A stretch of DNA of 64,000 nucleotides. It comes from Streptomyces himastatinicus ATCC 53653 (GTDB taxonomy: Bacteria > Actinomycetota > Actinomycetes > Streptomycetales > Streptomycetaceae). Below, one piece after another: positions 8,931 to 17,986 of the stretch. Positions within the stretch are counted from its first letter, which is position 1. Every line of letters begins with the position of its first letter. The DNA is taken from contig NZ_GG657754.1 of the NCBI RefSeq assembly GCF_000158915.1, positions 8,830,124-8,894,123 of the forward strand, read 5' to 3'. The translations under genes were made by a program, and so were the position numbers. A model generated the notes under the pieces. That model searched no databases. It saw only the letters and a program-made list of their open reading frames with translations, and was not told the DNA's origin.

Positions 8931-10882
8931 CCGAACTCCCCTGATTCCTCAGCCGTTAACCGAGTGCTCTGGCCGGACCCAGAGGTCGCGTCGCGATACC
9001 AGTACTCGAGGGTCAGCACATGCCACAGATGTTTGGAGAAGTCCCGCTGACCGGCGGCGTCCTCGGCGACGAGCCGCTGAAGCGCGTCGCGGCGCAGGAA
9101 CCCGGAACGGACGAGCAGGCCGTCGTTCACCACCTCGCGCACCAGCGGTGCCAGGTCCCGGCTCATCCAGGCCCGCAGCGGAGCGCTGAACAGGCCCTTG
9201 GGCCGGTACACGATCTCCCGGGGCAGGATCGAGGTGGCCGCCTCCTTGAGGACGGCCTTGCCCTGCCGTCCGACGATCTTGCGCTCGCCGGGCACGGCGA
9301 ACGCCGCCTTGACCACCTCGACGTCCACGTACGGCACCCGTACCTCGGTCGAGGCGGCCATGCTGGAGCGGTCCGTGTACGTAAGGTTCAGGCCCGGCAG
9401 GAACATCCGGGCGTCGGTCAGGCACATGCGGTTGACGAAGTCGTCGAGGTCGTTGTCCTGGTAGACATCCGCATGTTCGGTCAGCACGTCGTCGACCGTC
9501 CCGGCCAGGTCCGGATCGAGAAGGGCGAGCAGCTCGTCCTGGTCGTACATGGTGTAGCTGCGCCGGAACGCGGTCTCCTCCGGCAGATCGGCGAAGGAGA
9601 GGAACCGCTTCGCGAAGCGCACCGACCGGTACCCCCGCCGGGAGGTGGCGACCGGCAGCCGGTCCACGGCCGCGGACACCCCGCGGCGCAGCGGCCGCGG
9701 GACGCGCTGGTAGCGCAGCGCGATCAGGTTGGCCAGGTGCTTGCGGTAACCGGCGAACAGCTCGTCGGCGCCCATCCCCGAGAGCATCACCTTGACCCCG
9801 GCCTCCCGGGCGGCCGAGCAGATCAGGTACGTATTGATCGCGGCGGGATCGCCGATCGGCTCGTCCAGGTGGTACGTCATCTGCGGCAGCAGGTCGAGCA
9901 CGTTCGGGGCGATCTCGATCTCGTGCAGATCGACGCCGAACCGCTCGGCCACCTGCCGGGCGTAGCGCAGGTCGTCCGGCATGGCCTCGAACTTGGCGTC
10001 CTCGGCGCGGAATCCGATCGTGTAGGCGGAGATCCCGGGTTGGTGGCGGGCCGCGAGCGCGGTCAGGTAGCTGGAGTCGAGACCGCCGGAGAGGAAGGTC
10101 GCCACGGGTACGTCGGAGAGCAGGTGGCGCCGGGTCGACTCCTCGACGATGGCGGCCAGGTCCGGCCGCTCGCCGCCCCGGGCCCGTTCCCGGCCCTCGG
10201 CTGCGATGTCCTTCAGGTTCCAGTAACTGCCGCGCTCCACCCGGCCGTCGGGCCGGATCCGCAGCCAGCTCCCCGGCGGCAGCTTCTCCGCCTCGCGGAA
10301 CGCGCAGCGCGAGTCCGGCACCCAGTAGTACAACAGCGAGGCCACCAGCGCCGCATGGTCCACCTCCAGCGACCCACCCGTCGCGGCGGCGAGCGCCTTG
10401 AGCTCGGAGGCGAACACCAGGCCCTCGCCGCGCCGGAGCAGGAACAGCGGCTTGATGCCCAACTGGTCGCGGGCGAGCACCAGTTCACCGGTGCGCTCGT
10501 CGAAGATGCCGAACGCGAACATGCCGCGCAGCCGGGGCAGGCAGTCCCTGCCCCAGCGCCGCCAGGCCTCGAGCACCACCTCGGTGTCGGAGGTACCGCG
10601 GAAGCGCACCCCGGCGGCTGCCAGCTCGGCACGCAGCTCGGGCGCGTTGTACAGCTCACCGTTGTACGTCAGGGCGAGGCCGCCCGAGACCATCGGCTGG
10701 GCCCCGGTCCCGGACAGGTCGATGATGGCCAGTCGGCGGTGCCCGAGGTGCACTTCGCCGTCACCGGCGGGGTGGCTGTACCGGCCCGCCCCGTCCGGAC
10801 CGCGGTGGGCGAGGGTATCGGTGAGCCGGTCGGTCACGGCCTTCCCGTCCGGCCACCGGTACGTGCCTGCGATGCCACACAT
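8927..10882 (-). CDS. Asparagine synthase (glutamine-hydrolysing) family amidotransferase
   Basis: The 651-residue protein starts MCGIAGTYRW, exposing the nucleophilic Cys2 of a class II glutamine amidotransferase. The C-terminal half carries the PP-loop ATP-binding motif SGGLDSSYLTALA near residue 265. Members in exopolysaccharide operons are thought to amidate sugar acids rather than make asparagine. With the AlgD-like dehydrogenase upstream in the operon, a uronamide in the polymer is a reasonable inference. It follows the chain-length gene by 3 bp and overlaps the next gene by 4 bp. Confidence 0.88.
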   Translation of the reverse strand: MCGIAGTYRWPDGKAVTDRLTDTLAHRGPDGAGRYSHPAGDGEVHLGHRRLAIIDLSGTGAQPMVSGGLALTYNGELYNAPELRAELAAAGVRFRGTSDTEVVLEAWRRWGRDCLPRLRGMFAFGIFDERTGELVLARDQLGIKPLFLLRRGEGLVFASELKALAAATGGSLEVDHAALVASLLYYWVPDSRCAFREAEKLPPGSWLRIRPDGRVERGSYWNLKDIAAEGRERARGGERPDLAAIVEESTRRHLLSDVPVATFLSGGLDSSYLTALAARHQPGISAYTIGFRAEDAKFEAMPDDLRYARQVAERFGVDLHEIEIAPNVLDLLPQMTYHLDEPIGDPAAINTYLICSAAREAGVKVMLSGMGADELFAGYRKHLANLIALRYQRVPRPLRRGVSAAVDRLPVATSRRGYRSVRFAKRFLSFADLPEETAFRRSYTMYDQDELLALLDPDLAGTVDDVLTEHADVYQDNDLDDFVNRMCLTDARMFLPGLNLTYTDRSSMAASTEVRVPYVDVEVVKAAFAVPGERKIVGRQGKAVLKEAATSILPREIVYRPKGLFSAPLRAWMSRDLAPLVREVVNDGLLVRSGFLRRDALQRLVAEDAAGQRDFSKHLWHVLTLEYWYRDATSGSGQSTRLTAEESGEFG

Positions 10883-10885
10883 GTC

Positions 10886-12403
10886 CTACCGCACCTCCTG
10901 GTCGCTGTCCGGGACCCGTGCGGCCCGCATCGGCAGCCGCTCCGTCCGCGGCTGGCCCGTCCCGTGTCGCAGGGCCTGCCGCTCGCCATGGCCCCGCAGC
11001 GCGACGTGCCCGTCCCACAGCGTGCCGTCGGTCCGGTCACGCGGATCGGGGTCGATCAGCACCACACCGATCACCGGAATGCGCTGGTCCGCGAGCTGCC
11101 GCGCCACCGTGTGCAGCCATGCGGCGCTGCCGTGCCCGGCCCGTACGACGAGCACGGTCCGGGTGCCGAGGTACTGGAGGTCGGTCCACGCCGTGCCGGG
11201 CGCGACCGAGCCGACTCCGAGCCGGTGCCCCTGAGCCGGCACGGCCGCGGCACGCTCGCCGCTGACCACGGTGGGGTCTCCTGGCTTCGGGCGGTGGCCT
11301 GCGAGCTGCGGTCCTGGCAGACCATCGATGATGACAACGGGCCCCTCGGCCGCCAGTGCCCTGGCGACGTTCAGGGCGATCACGCTCGTGCCGCGCGCAC
11401 AGCCCAGTTCCAGCAGCGACACCGGTTCCGCGGAGTCGCGCACGGTGCGGGCCAGGGACGCGGTGAGTCTTTGCCGTGCCGCCCGGGTGCGTCGGCGCTG
11501 CCACAGGGGGCCCGACCGGCGGGGCAGCTCCGTGATGACCGAGGCGCCCAGGTTCGCCGCGATCTCCCGGCGCAGCACGGGGCGGTCCGCCACCACCGCG
11601 CCGACCGCGGCCAGCGCGAGCCCGAGGACGAGGCCGAGGACGAGCCCGATCGCGGCGTTGGTGACGGCGGCCCTGGGCAGGGAGTGCCGCACCACGCGCG
11701 GGGCGTCCACGATCTGCGTGCCGGCCGTGACCCGGGGCGTGCCGATGCGCGCTTCCTCGGCGCGCTGGCCGTAATCGGCGATCCGCGAAGTGAGTTCGGC
11801 CCGGCGGGAGAAGAGCGACTCGATGTCCGCCGACGCCTGCGGGTCGCTCTCCGGCGATCGGCCTCCGATCGCCTTGTTGACCTTGAGGAGCTCGTCCTGC
11901 ATGCGGTCACGCTGGTCGAGCAGGGCCTTGGCCTCGGCGTTCGCGGTCTCCCGCATCCGCTTCACATGGTCGGCGACGAACGCGTCGGCCAGCGCCTTGG
12001 CCCGGGCCGCCGCCGCCGCGTCGCTGTCACCTGTCACGGTGATCTGGAGCAGGTTGTTGGTCAAGCCGGTACCCCGGTAGTCCCGCATGAAGTCTTCGGG
12101 GCGTTCCGGGGACTTGAGGGACCGCAGGGCCTTGGCGGCGATCCGCGTGGTCCCCAGCACCTCGACATCGGTGCGGATCAGCGTTCCGGTGTCGTTCGGC
12201 TGGTCCTCCTGATGCGCGACCAGAACCTTGGTCGCCGCGGTCGGCCGCGGCGGCAGCAGGACCGCCACCGCCGCGCCGGTCAGCAGCCCCAGCAGCGCCA
12301 GCGAGTACCAGAGGCGGCGGCGCCTGCGCACCGCCACCACCAGCGCCTGGAGGTCGATGAGTGGAGCGGCTGCCGACGACTCCGCGGTGGTGTTCGTCGT
12401 CAC
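10886..12403 (-). CDS. Wzz/Wzc-like chain-length determinant with degenerate kinase domain (second copy)
   Basis: The 505-residue protein has an N-terminal membrane segment (LWYSLALLGLLTGAAVAVLL, about residues 31-50), a long periplasmic-type helical region (about 55-220), and a second membrane segment (AAIGLVLGLVLGLALAAVGAVV, about 245-266). Its cytoplasmic C-terminus resembles a bacterial tyrosine kinase (SLLELGCARGTSVIALNVARALA, then VVIIDG). The Walker A lysine expected in GxxGxGK(S/T) is absent and there is no tyrosine-rich tail, so it looks like a pseudokinase. It would set polymer length or regulate export. The start is GTG at 12403, overlapping the upstream stop. Confidence 0.85.
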   Translation of the reverse strand: MTTNTTAESSAAAPLIDLQALVVAVRRRRRLWYSLALLGLLTGAAVAVLLPPRPTAATKVLVAHQEDQPNDTGTLIRTDVEVLGTTRIAAKALRSLKSPERPEDFMRDYRGTGLTNNLLQITVTGDSDAAAAARAKALADAFVADHVKRMRETANAEAKALLDQRDRMQDELLKVNKAIGGRSPESDPQASADIESLFSRRAELTSRIADYGQRAEEARIGTPRVTAGTQIVDAPRVVRHSLPRAAVTNAAIGLVLGLVLGLALAAVGAVVADRPVLRREIAANLGASVITELPRRSGPLWQRRRTRAARQRLTASLARTVRDSAEPVSLLELGCARGTSVIALNVARALAAEGPVVIIDGLPGPQLAGHRPKPGDPTVVSGERAAAVPAQGHRLGVGSVAPGTAWTDLQYLGTRTVLVVRAGHGSAAWLHTVARQLADQRIPVIGVVLIDPDPRDRTDGTLWDGHVALRGHGERQALRHGTGQPRTERLPMRAARVPDSDQEVR

Positions 12404-13797
12404 CCTGAGCCTCCCGTCGCGTGCACGGGAACCGCGAGTGCCAGAGTGGTGTTCTCCGGAGGGCGGCCGGCGGATCGCGTCGGGCGGGCCCGGACCGTGC
12501 CGGTGACGACGATGCCGACGACCTCGTGCCCCGCGTCCGCGCACGCCTCGGCGATGCCGGCGAGTTCCCCCGCGGTCCAGTTGCCCGCGCTGAGCACGAC
12601 CAGGGCACCGGACTCGGTGTCGCGGTCCGGCACCATCGGATGGGACACCGAGACCTCCACCACCCGCAGCATGGGGTATCCCCCGCTCGAAGAGCCCGGG
12701 GAGGGATCGCTCTTGGCCTCGGCGACGAGCTGCCCGGCGGCCTGGCGGGCGATCTCGTCGCCCTCCGGTACGACAACCAGCAGCCGCCGGGGGGCCGGCA
12801 GCCGGTTCCGCAGGCGAGCGCACACGCGCCGGTAGCGAATCCGCCTGCTGGCCTCGTCGCCCGACCTCTGCGGGGTCGGTATGTCCCACCGGGTGTCGAC
12901 GCCGAGGAGCCGGCGGATCCGGGCCCGCGCGCCACCGCCTTCCGGCCGGTGCGCGGGCCGTTCACCAGGTACGTCGACGGTACCCAGCACTGCCGAGCCC
13001 AGCGCAGCGGCGATCTCCGGTGCGGTGCGCAGCCGGCGGTTCACCCGTGCGGCGGCGAGATGACCGATGACCGCGAGCAGGAGGAACAACAGCGCCCCGC
13101 CGACGATGAGCTGCATCCTCGTCGGCGGTGCCTCGCCGGTGGGCCGGGCCGCCGGCCCCATGACGACCATGCCGGCCTTGTCGGTCGCCGGGTCGGCCTC
13201 GTCCAGCTTCTTCATGGACTCCGCCAGCGCGGTGCGCAGCTTCTCGAGTTCGGTGCGGGCCTGCACGCTCTCCACGGTCTGCCCCGGATCGGCCGCTTCG
13301 GCCAGATCGGTGATGCGGCGGTTGGTCTCCTCCACCTTCTTTCGCAAGTCCTCGAGCCCCGTCGCCGCTGTGGGGTCGGTGTCGTCGCCCGCGATCCGCG
13401 CGGCGTAGGTGACGAACTGCCGGGCCACTTGGTCGGAGAGCCGTTGTGCGCGCTCCGGGGTGTCGGCCGTGCCCGAGATCTTGAGGATGTTCCCGTCGGC
13501 GGCCTTGGCGCTCACCTGATCCCGCAGCTCGGTGCCGCTGACGCCGGTCCAGCGGAGCGTGGCGGCCGCCCGGTCGACCACCTCCGAACTGGTCGCGATC
13601 TGCGCCTGGGTCAGCAGCTCGCGCTCCTCCCACTGCCCCGGCAGCAGGACCGATGCCGACGTCGTGTAACTCGGCGGGATCAGCAAGGAGGCGCCGTAGC
13701 CGACGAGTGCGCCCACCAGGGTGAGGATGGCGAGAAGCCGCCGGCGCCGACGGAAAATCCGCCCGATCGTGACCAGGCGTATCGTGTCATCGCTCAA
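12400..13797 (-). CDS. Wzz/Wzc-like chain-length determinant (first copy)
   Basis: The product is 465 residues. Membrane segment 1 (LAILTLVGALVGYGASLLI, about 22-40) is followed by a Wzz-type extracytoplasmic region (YTTSASVLLPGQWEERELLTQ) with heptad-like helices, then membrane segment 2 (LIVGGALLFLLLAVIGHL, about 229-246). The C-terminal domain is shaped like a BY-kinase (LLVVVPEGDEIARQAAGQL, ALVVLSAGNW) but lacks a Walker A lysine. The start is TTG at 13797, overlapping the glycosyltransferase stop (TTGA). Paired with the next gene, it may form a hetero-oligomeric co-polymerase. Confidence 0.85.
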   Translation of the reverse strand: MSDDTIRLVTIGRIFRRRRRLLAILTLVGALVGYGASLLIPPSYTTSASVLLPGQWEERELLTQAQIATSSEVVDRAAATLRWTGVSGTELRDQVSAKAADGNILKISGTADTPERAQRLSDQVARQFVTYAARIAGDDTDPTAATGLEDLRKKVEETNRRITDLAEAADPGQTVESVQARTELEKLRTALAESMKKLDEADPATDKAGMVVMGPAARPTGEAPPTRMQLIVGGALLFLLLAVIGHLAAARVNRRLRTAPEIAAALGSAVLGTVDVPGERPAHRPEGGGARARIRRLLGVDTRWDIPTPQRSGDEASRRIRYRRVCARLRNRLPAPRRLLVVVPEGDEIARQAAGQLVAEAKSDPSPGSSSGGYPMLRVVEVSVSHPMVPDRDTESGALVVLSAGNWTAGELAGIAEACADAGHEVVGIVVTGTVRARPTRSAGRPPENTTLALAVPVHATGGSG

Positions 13798-15074
13798 CGG
13801 TGCTGCCTCTTTCCTGGCCGCACCGGGTCGCCCGCCGACACCGGAGTGTGTGCGCGGCAGGCAGCGGCGTAGGCGGCGAGCAGCGATGCTTGCGAGTTCC
13901 GCCAGGAGAGCGGCCCGCTGATCCGCTCCTGGCCGATCTTGCCCATCCGGGCGCGCTTCTCCGGATCGTCGAGGAGCAGCGCGATGAGCCCCGCGAACGC
14001 GGCCTCGTCGTTGGCGGGCGCGTAGACGGCGGCGTCACCGGCGGAGACTCGCGCCTCCCGGAGGTCGAACGAGACGATCGGCCGGCCCATCGCCATGTAC
14101 TCCAGGACCTTGTTCATGGTCGACACGTCGTTGAGCGGATTGCGTGGGTCGGGGGAGAGGCACACGTCCGCGGTGGACAGGTAGCGCACCAGGTCGGCGT
14201 CCGGGATGCGTCCGGTGAACTGCACCTGCTCGGAGAGCCCGAGCCGCCGGGACAGCTCCACCATCGCGTCGAAGGCGTCGCCGGCGCCGACGAACACCGC
14301 ATGCCAGTCGGTCCGTCCGAGCTCGTCGCGCAGCTTCGCGAGGGCCCGCAAGGCGTAGTCGACGCCGTCCTGCGGGCCCATGACGCCGAGGTAGCACAGC
14401 AGATGAGGCTTGCCGCGCTTCAACTCCGGCTCGGGCGGCACCGGTTGGAACCGTTCGATCGCGGGCGCGCTGCGCACCACGAACACGTCCTCCGGCCGCC
14501 GGCCGCCACGGCGCACCGCGACGTCCCGGTAGCTCTCGTTCGTGGCGAGCACGATGTCCGCCGCCCGGTAGGTCCGCCGCTCCAGCGCGCACACGGCGCG
14601 GTAGAGCAGGTCTTCGCCGCGGTCGAACCGGGAGAGGTACAGCTCGGGCACCAGGTCGTGCTGGTCGAAGACGAACCGCGCGCCGCGCCGCTTCAGCCAC
14701 AGAGCCGGCAGGAACAGCAGGTCGGGCGGGTTGCAGGCGTGGACCACGTCGACCGGGCCGACCTTGCGGGCCAGCCGGACCGTGTGCCACAGCGCCGATC
14801 CGTACTCCCGCAGGTACCCGGCCGGTCCTCCGGTGGCCGCGCGCAACGGGTAGCGGTGGATCCGTACCCCGTCGATCTCCGCCTCGGGCTCCGTGTCCCG
14901 CTTTTCCCCCCGGGGACAGATGACGTGCACCTCCCAGCCCGCGTCGCGCAGCGTCGTGCACTCCTGCCACACCCGCCGGTCGAACGGCACCGACAGGTTC
15001 TCCACCAGGATCAGCGCGCGCCGGCCTGCCCCGTCGCCGCCGGCCGTGTCATCGAACGACGTGTCACCAAGCAA
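13794..15074 (-). CDS. Glycosyltransferase family 4
   Basis: The 426-residue product has GT-B fold motifs: N-terminal ALILVENLSVPFDRRVWQE (about residues 20-38), acceptor-side VDVVHACNPPDLLFLPALW, and C-terminal donor-side MNKVLEYMAMGRPIVSFDL (about residues 315-333). It probably adds an early sugar to the undecaprenyl-linked unit made by the sugar transferase upstream in the operon. TTG at 15074 is the likely start and overlaps the dehydrogenase gene by 11 bp. The next in-frame alternatives would remove part of the first conserved strand. Confidence 0.87.
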   Translation of the reverse strand: MLGDTSFDDTAGGDGAGRRALILVENLSVPFDRRVWQECTTLRDAGWEVHVICPRGEKRDTEPEAEIDGVRIHRYPLRAATGGPAGYLREYGSALWHTVRLARKVGPVDVVHACNPPDLLFLPALWLKRRGARFVFDQHDLVPELYLSRFDRGEDLLYRAVCALERRTYRAADIVLATNESYRDVAVRRGGRRPEDVFVVRSAPAIERFQPVPPEPELKRGKPHLLCYLGVMGPQDGVDYALRALAKLRDELGRTDWHAVFVGAGDAFDAMVELSRRLGLSEQVQFTGRIPDADLVRYLSTADVCLSPDPRNPLNDVSTMNKVLEYMAMGRPIVSFDLREARVSAGDAAVYAPANDEAAFAGLIALLLDDPEKRARMGKIGQERISGPLSWRNSQASLLAAYAAACRAHTPVSAGDPVRPGKRQHR

Positions 15075-16389
15075 GGCCCATGTACCCCGGTTCGGCCCGG
15101 CGCGCCTCGGCGTCGGGAAGGCGGATGAGGTCGACGAGCACCGGTCCTTCGCCCTGGGGCAGCTCCGACAGCACGGCCGGATCCCCGGTCCCGACCAGGC
15201 ACACCTCGGCGTGTTCGAGCACCTCGCCGACGGAGTCCGCGAGCAGCTGCGCGAGGTGCGGCAGCCGGTTCTCGATGTACTCGCGGTTCGCGCCGATCAG
15301 CCGGGAGAGGTTCACATTGGCGTCGTAGATCCGCAGGTCGTAACCCTTACCGAAGAGCCTCTCCGCCAGTTCGACGAGCGGGCTCTCGCGGAGGTCGTCG
15401 GTGCCGGGTTTGAAGGACAGCCCGAACATGCCGATCCGGCGCTTGCCGGTGCGCTCGACCAGGTCCACCGCGCGTTGCAGGTGGTCGGAGTTGGAGGGCA
15501 GTACGTGGGCGAGAATGGGCACCGAGACATCGGCCCGCTGCGCCGCATGCACCAGGCTGCGCAGGTCCTTGGGCAGGCAGGAGCCACCGAAGGCGAAGCC
15601 GGGCCGCAGGTAGGCGGGGCTGATGTTCAGCTTGCGGTCGGCCAGGAACACGTCCATCACCTGGTGCGAGTCGACCCCGAGCGCCTGGCACACCGCGCCC
15701 AGCTCGTTCGCGAAGCCGATCTTGAGGCCGTGGAACGCGTTGTCCGCGTATTTGATCGCCTCGGCCGTCGGGACCGGTACCCGGAACACCTCGCCGGGCA
15801 AGCCGCCGTACAGCGCCGTCACCGCGTCGCCGCTCGCCGGGTCGAGCTCGCCGATGACGGTCTTGGGCGGGTCGAAGAAGTCCCGCACGCTCGTGCCCTC
15901 GCGCAGGAACTCCGGGTTGACCGCGACCCCGAAGCCCACCCCGGCCGTGCCGCCGACGTTCTTCTCCAGGATCGGCACCAGCAGGTTCAGGCAGGTGCCG
16001 GGGAGCATGGTGCTGCGGAACACGACGGTGTGCCGGTCTCCCCGCTTGCCCCCCTCGGCCAGCGCGGCGCCGATCTGCTCGGTGACCCGCTCCAGGTACG
16101 TGGTGCACAGACTGCCGTTGGGCTCCGACGGCGTGCCCACGCAGACCAGCGACACCTCGCTCTCCATGATCGCCTCACGGACGTCGCCGGTGGCGCGTAA
16201 CGCTCCGGTCCGCACGACCTCGGCGATGAGCTCGCCGATCCGCTCCTCGACCACCGGCGCCTTGCCGTCGTTGACCAGGTCGACCTTCACCTGGTTGACG
16301 TCCACCCCGATGACTTCGTGACCCAGGCTCGCCAGGCACGCGGCCGACACGCAGCCCACGTAGCCGAGCCCGAAAACGCTGACTCTCAT
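15064..16389 (-). CDS. GDP-mannose/UDP-glucose 6-dehydrogenase, AlgD-like
   Basis: The protein is 441 residues, close to the roughly 436 of Pseudomonas AlgD, and recalls it along its length. It has the NAD-binding start MRVSVFGLGYVGCVSAACLA, NPEFLREGTSVRDF, the catalytic-cysteine motif FAFGGSCLPKDLRSL, and SFKPGTDDLRESPLVELAE near the C-terminus. The enzyme oxidises an NDP-hexose to the NDP-uronate by two NAD-dependent steps. The AlgD-like motifs favour GDP-mannose as substrate, but UDP-glucose is not excluded. The ATG at 16389 follows a GGGGGGAG ribosome-binding stretch just after a hairpin. Confidence 0.88.
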   Translation of the reverse strand: MRVSVFGLGYVGCVSAACLASLGHEVIGVDVNQVKVDLVNDGKAPVVEERIGELIAEVVRTGALRATGDVREAIMESEVSLVCVGTPSEPNGSLCTTYLERVTEQIGAALAEGGKRGDRHTVVFRSTMLPGTCLNLLVPILEKNVGGTAGVGFGVAVNPEFLREGTSVRDFFDPPKTVIGELDPASGDAVTALYGGLPGEVFRVPVPTAEAIKYADNAFHGLKIGFANELGAVCQALGVDSHQVMDVFLADRKLNISPAYLRPGFAFGGSCLPKDLRSLVHAAQRADVSVPILAHVLPSNSDHLQRAVDLVERTGKRRIGMFGLSFKPGTDDLRESPLVELAERLFGKGYDLRIYDANVNLSRLIGANREYIENRLPHLAQLLADSVGEVLEHAEVCLVGTGDPAVLSELPQGEGPVLVDLIRLPDAEARRAEPGYMGLAW

Positions 16390-16406
16390 GCCCCGTCTCT
16401 CCCCCC

Positions 16407-16429
16407 AGGCAGGCCCTCGCGGCCTGCCT
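16407..16429 (-). other. Perfect 9-bp hairpin in the leader of the AlgD-like gene
   Basis: Arms AGGCAGGCC and its exact complement are separated by a 5-nt loop. In the direction of transcription the hairpin follows the sugar transferase stop (16463) and sits immediately before the purine-rich ribosome-binding site at about 16393-16403. It lacks a T-tract. It may act as an attenuator, an mRNA-processing site or a translational control element separating the first gene from the rest of the operon. Confidence 0.6.
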
Positions 16430-16462
16430 CCCATGCGTCGGCCGGACAACGACCTCCGCGCA

Positions 16463-17986
16463 TCAATAGGCCCCCTGCCCTTGGAGCACCGCACGCAGCG
16501 TCTTCCACAAGATCACTGTGTCCAGGGCGAGCGACCAGTCCTCCACGTACCGCAGGTCCAGCCGGACCGCCTCCTCCCACGGCAGGTCGCTGCGTCCGCT
16601 GATCTGCCACAGGCCGGTGAGCCCGGGCTTGACCAGCAGCCGCCGACGGATGTCCGGGCCGTACGCGGCGGACTCCTCCGGTAACGGAGGCCGCGGGCCG
16701 ACGAGCGACATCGAGCCGGTGAGCACGTTGAAAAGCTGCGGGAGCTCGTCGATCGAGTACCGGCGCAGCACCGCTCCCACCCGGGTCACCCGCGGATCCC
16801 GGCGGAGCTTGAACAGCAGTCCGGCGCCCTCGTTGCGGTCGGCCAGTTCGGCACGTGCGCGGTCAGCCCCGGCGACCATGGTGCGGAACTTGAGAATGGT
16901 GAACTCGCGGCCGTCCTTGCCGACCCTGCGCTGGCGGTAGAACACCCCGCCCCGACTGTCCATCAGCACGAGCAGCCCGACGAGCACCATCAGCGGCGCG
17001 AACAGCATCAGCAGGATCGCTGAGCCCATCCGGTCGACGACCGCTTTGACCGCCCGGCGGCCCCCGGTGAAGGTCGGCATGCTGACCCGCAGCAGCGGGA
17101 TCCCGAGCACCGCGTCGACGTGCAGCCGCGGGCCGGCCACCTCCATCAGTACGGGTGCCACGACCATCTCGGTGTCGCTGCCCTCGAGGTTCCAGGCCAG
17201 CCGCTGCAACCGGTCCGGTGACCAGTGCGGGTCCGGTGTGACCGCGACGACACGGTAGCCGTCGTGGCGGACGTGCTTGGCGACGTCCGCCAGTCGGCCG
17301 ACGACCCGCACTCCGTCCAGTTGGTCACCGTCGAGCCCGCGACCGTCCGTCGTGCACACCGCCTCCACCCGCCAGCCGAGGTGCGGGAACTTGCGGGTTC
17401 GGGTAATCAGGTCGCGCAGGGTGGCGGGGCTCCCGGCAGCGAGCACCGGTCGCAGGCACCGTCCGTCCTTGCGCTGTTTGTGCAGCCAGAGGCGCAGCAG
17501 ATACCGCGCGGTCATGGTGATGAGGGCGATCGCGGGGATCGCGACGAAGATCCAGAGCTTGATGTTGCGCGAGGTGAGGGCGATCCCGCCGAGCGCCAGG
17601 ACGACGGTCGCCATGAACAGTGAGCGTCCGAGCCGGCGGAATTCCTCGGCGCCCTGGCCGAGCACGGCCGGAGCCCATGACCGGCTCACCGCAAGCGCTC
17701 CCAGCACCAGCAGCTCGGTGCCGAAGGCGAGAATTCCCCACTTCTCGTGCCAGTTGGCCGCGTCCCGGGCCCCGAAGAAGTTGCCGATCGCCGCCACCAC
17801 GCAGGCGGTGGCCACGGTATCGCTGGTGATCACGGTACGGCGGTAGCGCTGCTCCCAGTCGCTCGCGGGCCGGCTGATCGCCCCGTTCGCCGGACGACCG
17901 CCCGCCGATAAAAACGGGCTGGCTGATTCCCCCTGCTGCACAGACCCCCCCAGGTCGCCAGTGGGCTCGACGTGTTTGCTCCACAC
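16463..17986 (-). CDS. Undecaprenyl-phosphate sugar phosphotransferase (polyprenyl glycosylphosphotransferase)
   Basis: The 507-residue membrane protein starts the repeat unit by moving a sugar-1-phosphate onto undecaprenyl phosphate. It has four or so N-terminal membrane segments (about 50-180), a Rossmann-like cytoplasmic stretch (about 190-290), and the C-terminal bacterial sugar transferase domain. That domain shows GGVFYRQRRVGKDGREFTI, LKFRTMV, SIDELPQLFNVLTGSMSLVG, and KPGLTGLWQISGRSD with DLRYVEDWS. GTG at 17986 is chosen because a GGGGGGAG site precedes it. The frame stays open upstream through a GC-rich repeat, which is probably not coding. It is the first gene of the operon. Confidence 0.9.
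   Translation of the reverse strand: MWSKHVEPTGDLGGSVQQGESASPFLSAGGRPANGAISRPASDWEQRYRRTVITSDTVATACVVAAIGNFFGARDAANWHEKWGILAFGTELLVLGALAVSRSWAPAVLGQGAEEFRRLGRSLFMATVVLALGGIALTSRNIKLWIFVAIPAIALITMTARYLLRLWLHKQRKDGRCLRPVLAAGSPATLRDLITRTRKFPHLGWRVEAVCTTDGRGLDGDQLDGVRVVGRLADVAKHVRHDGYRVVAVTPDPHWSPDRLQRLAWNLEGSDTEMVVAPVLMEVAGPRLHVDAVLGIPLLRVSMPTFTGGRRAVKAVVDRMGSAILLMLFAPLMVLVGLLVLMDSRGGVFYRQRRVGKDGREFTILKFRTMVAGADRARAELADRNEGAGLLFKLRRDPRVTRVGAVLRRYSIDELPQLFNVLTGSMSLVGPRPPLPEESAAYGPDIRRRLLVKPGLTGLWQISGRSDLPWEEAVRLDLRYVEDWSLALDTVILWKTLRAVLQGQGAY

Noticed and set aside
9020..12835. Open frame of over 1200 codons on the plus strand
   Set aside because: It lies antisense to the asparagine synthase and chain-length genes and has only arginine/valine/glycine-rich, motif-free translation, the usual high-GC shadow.
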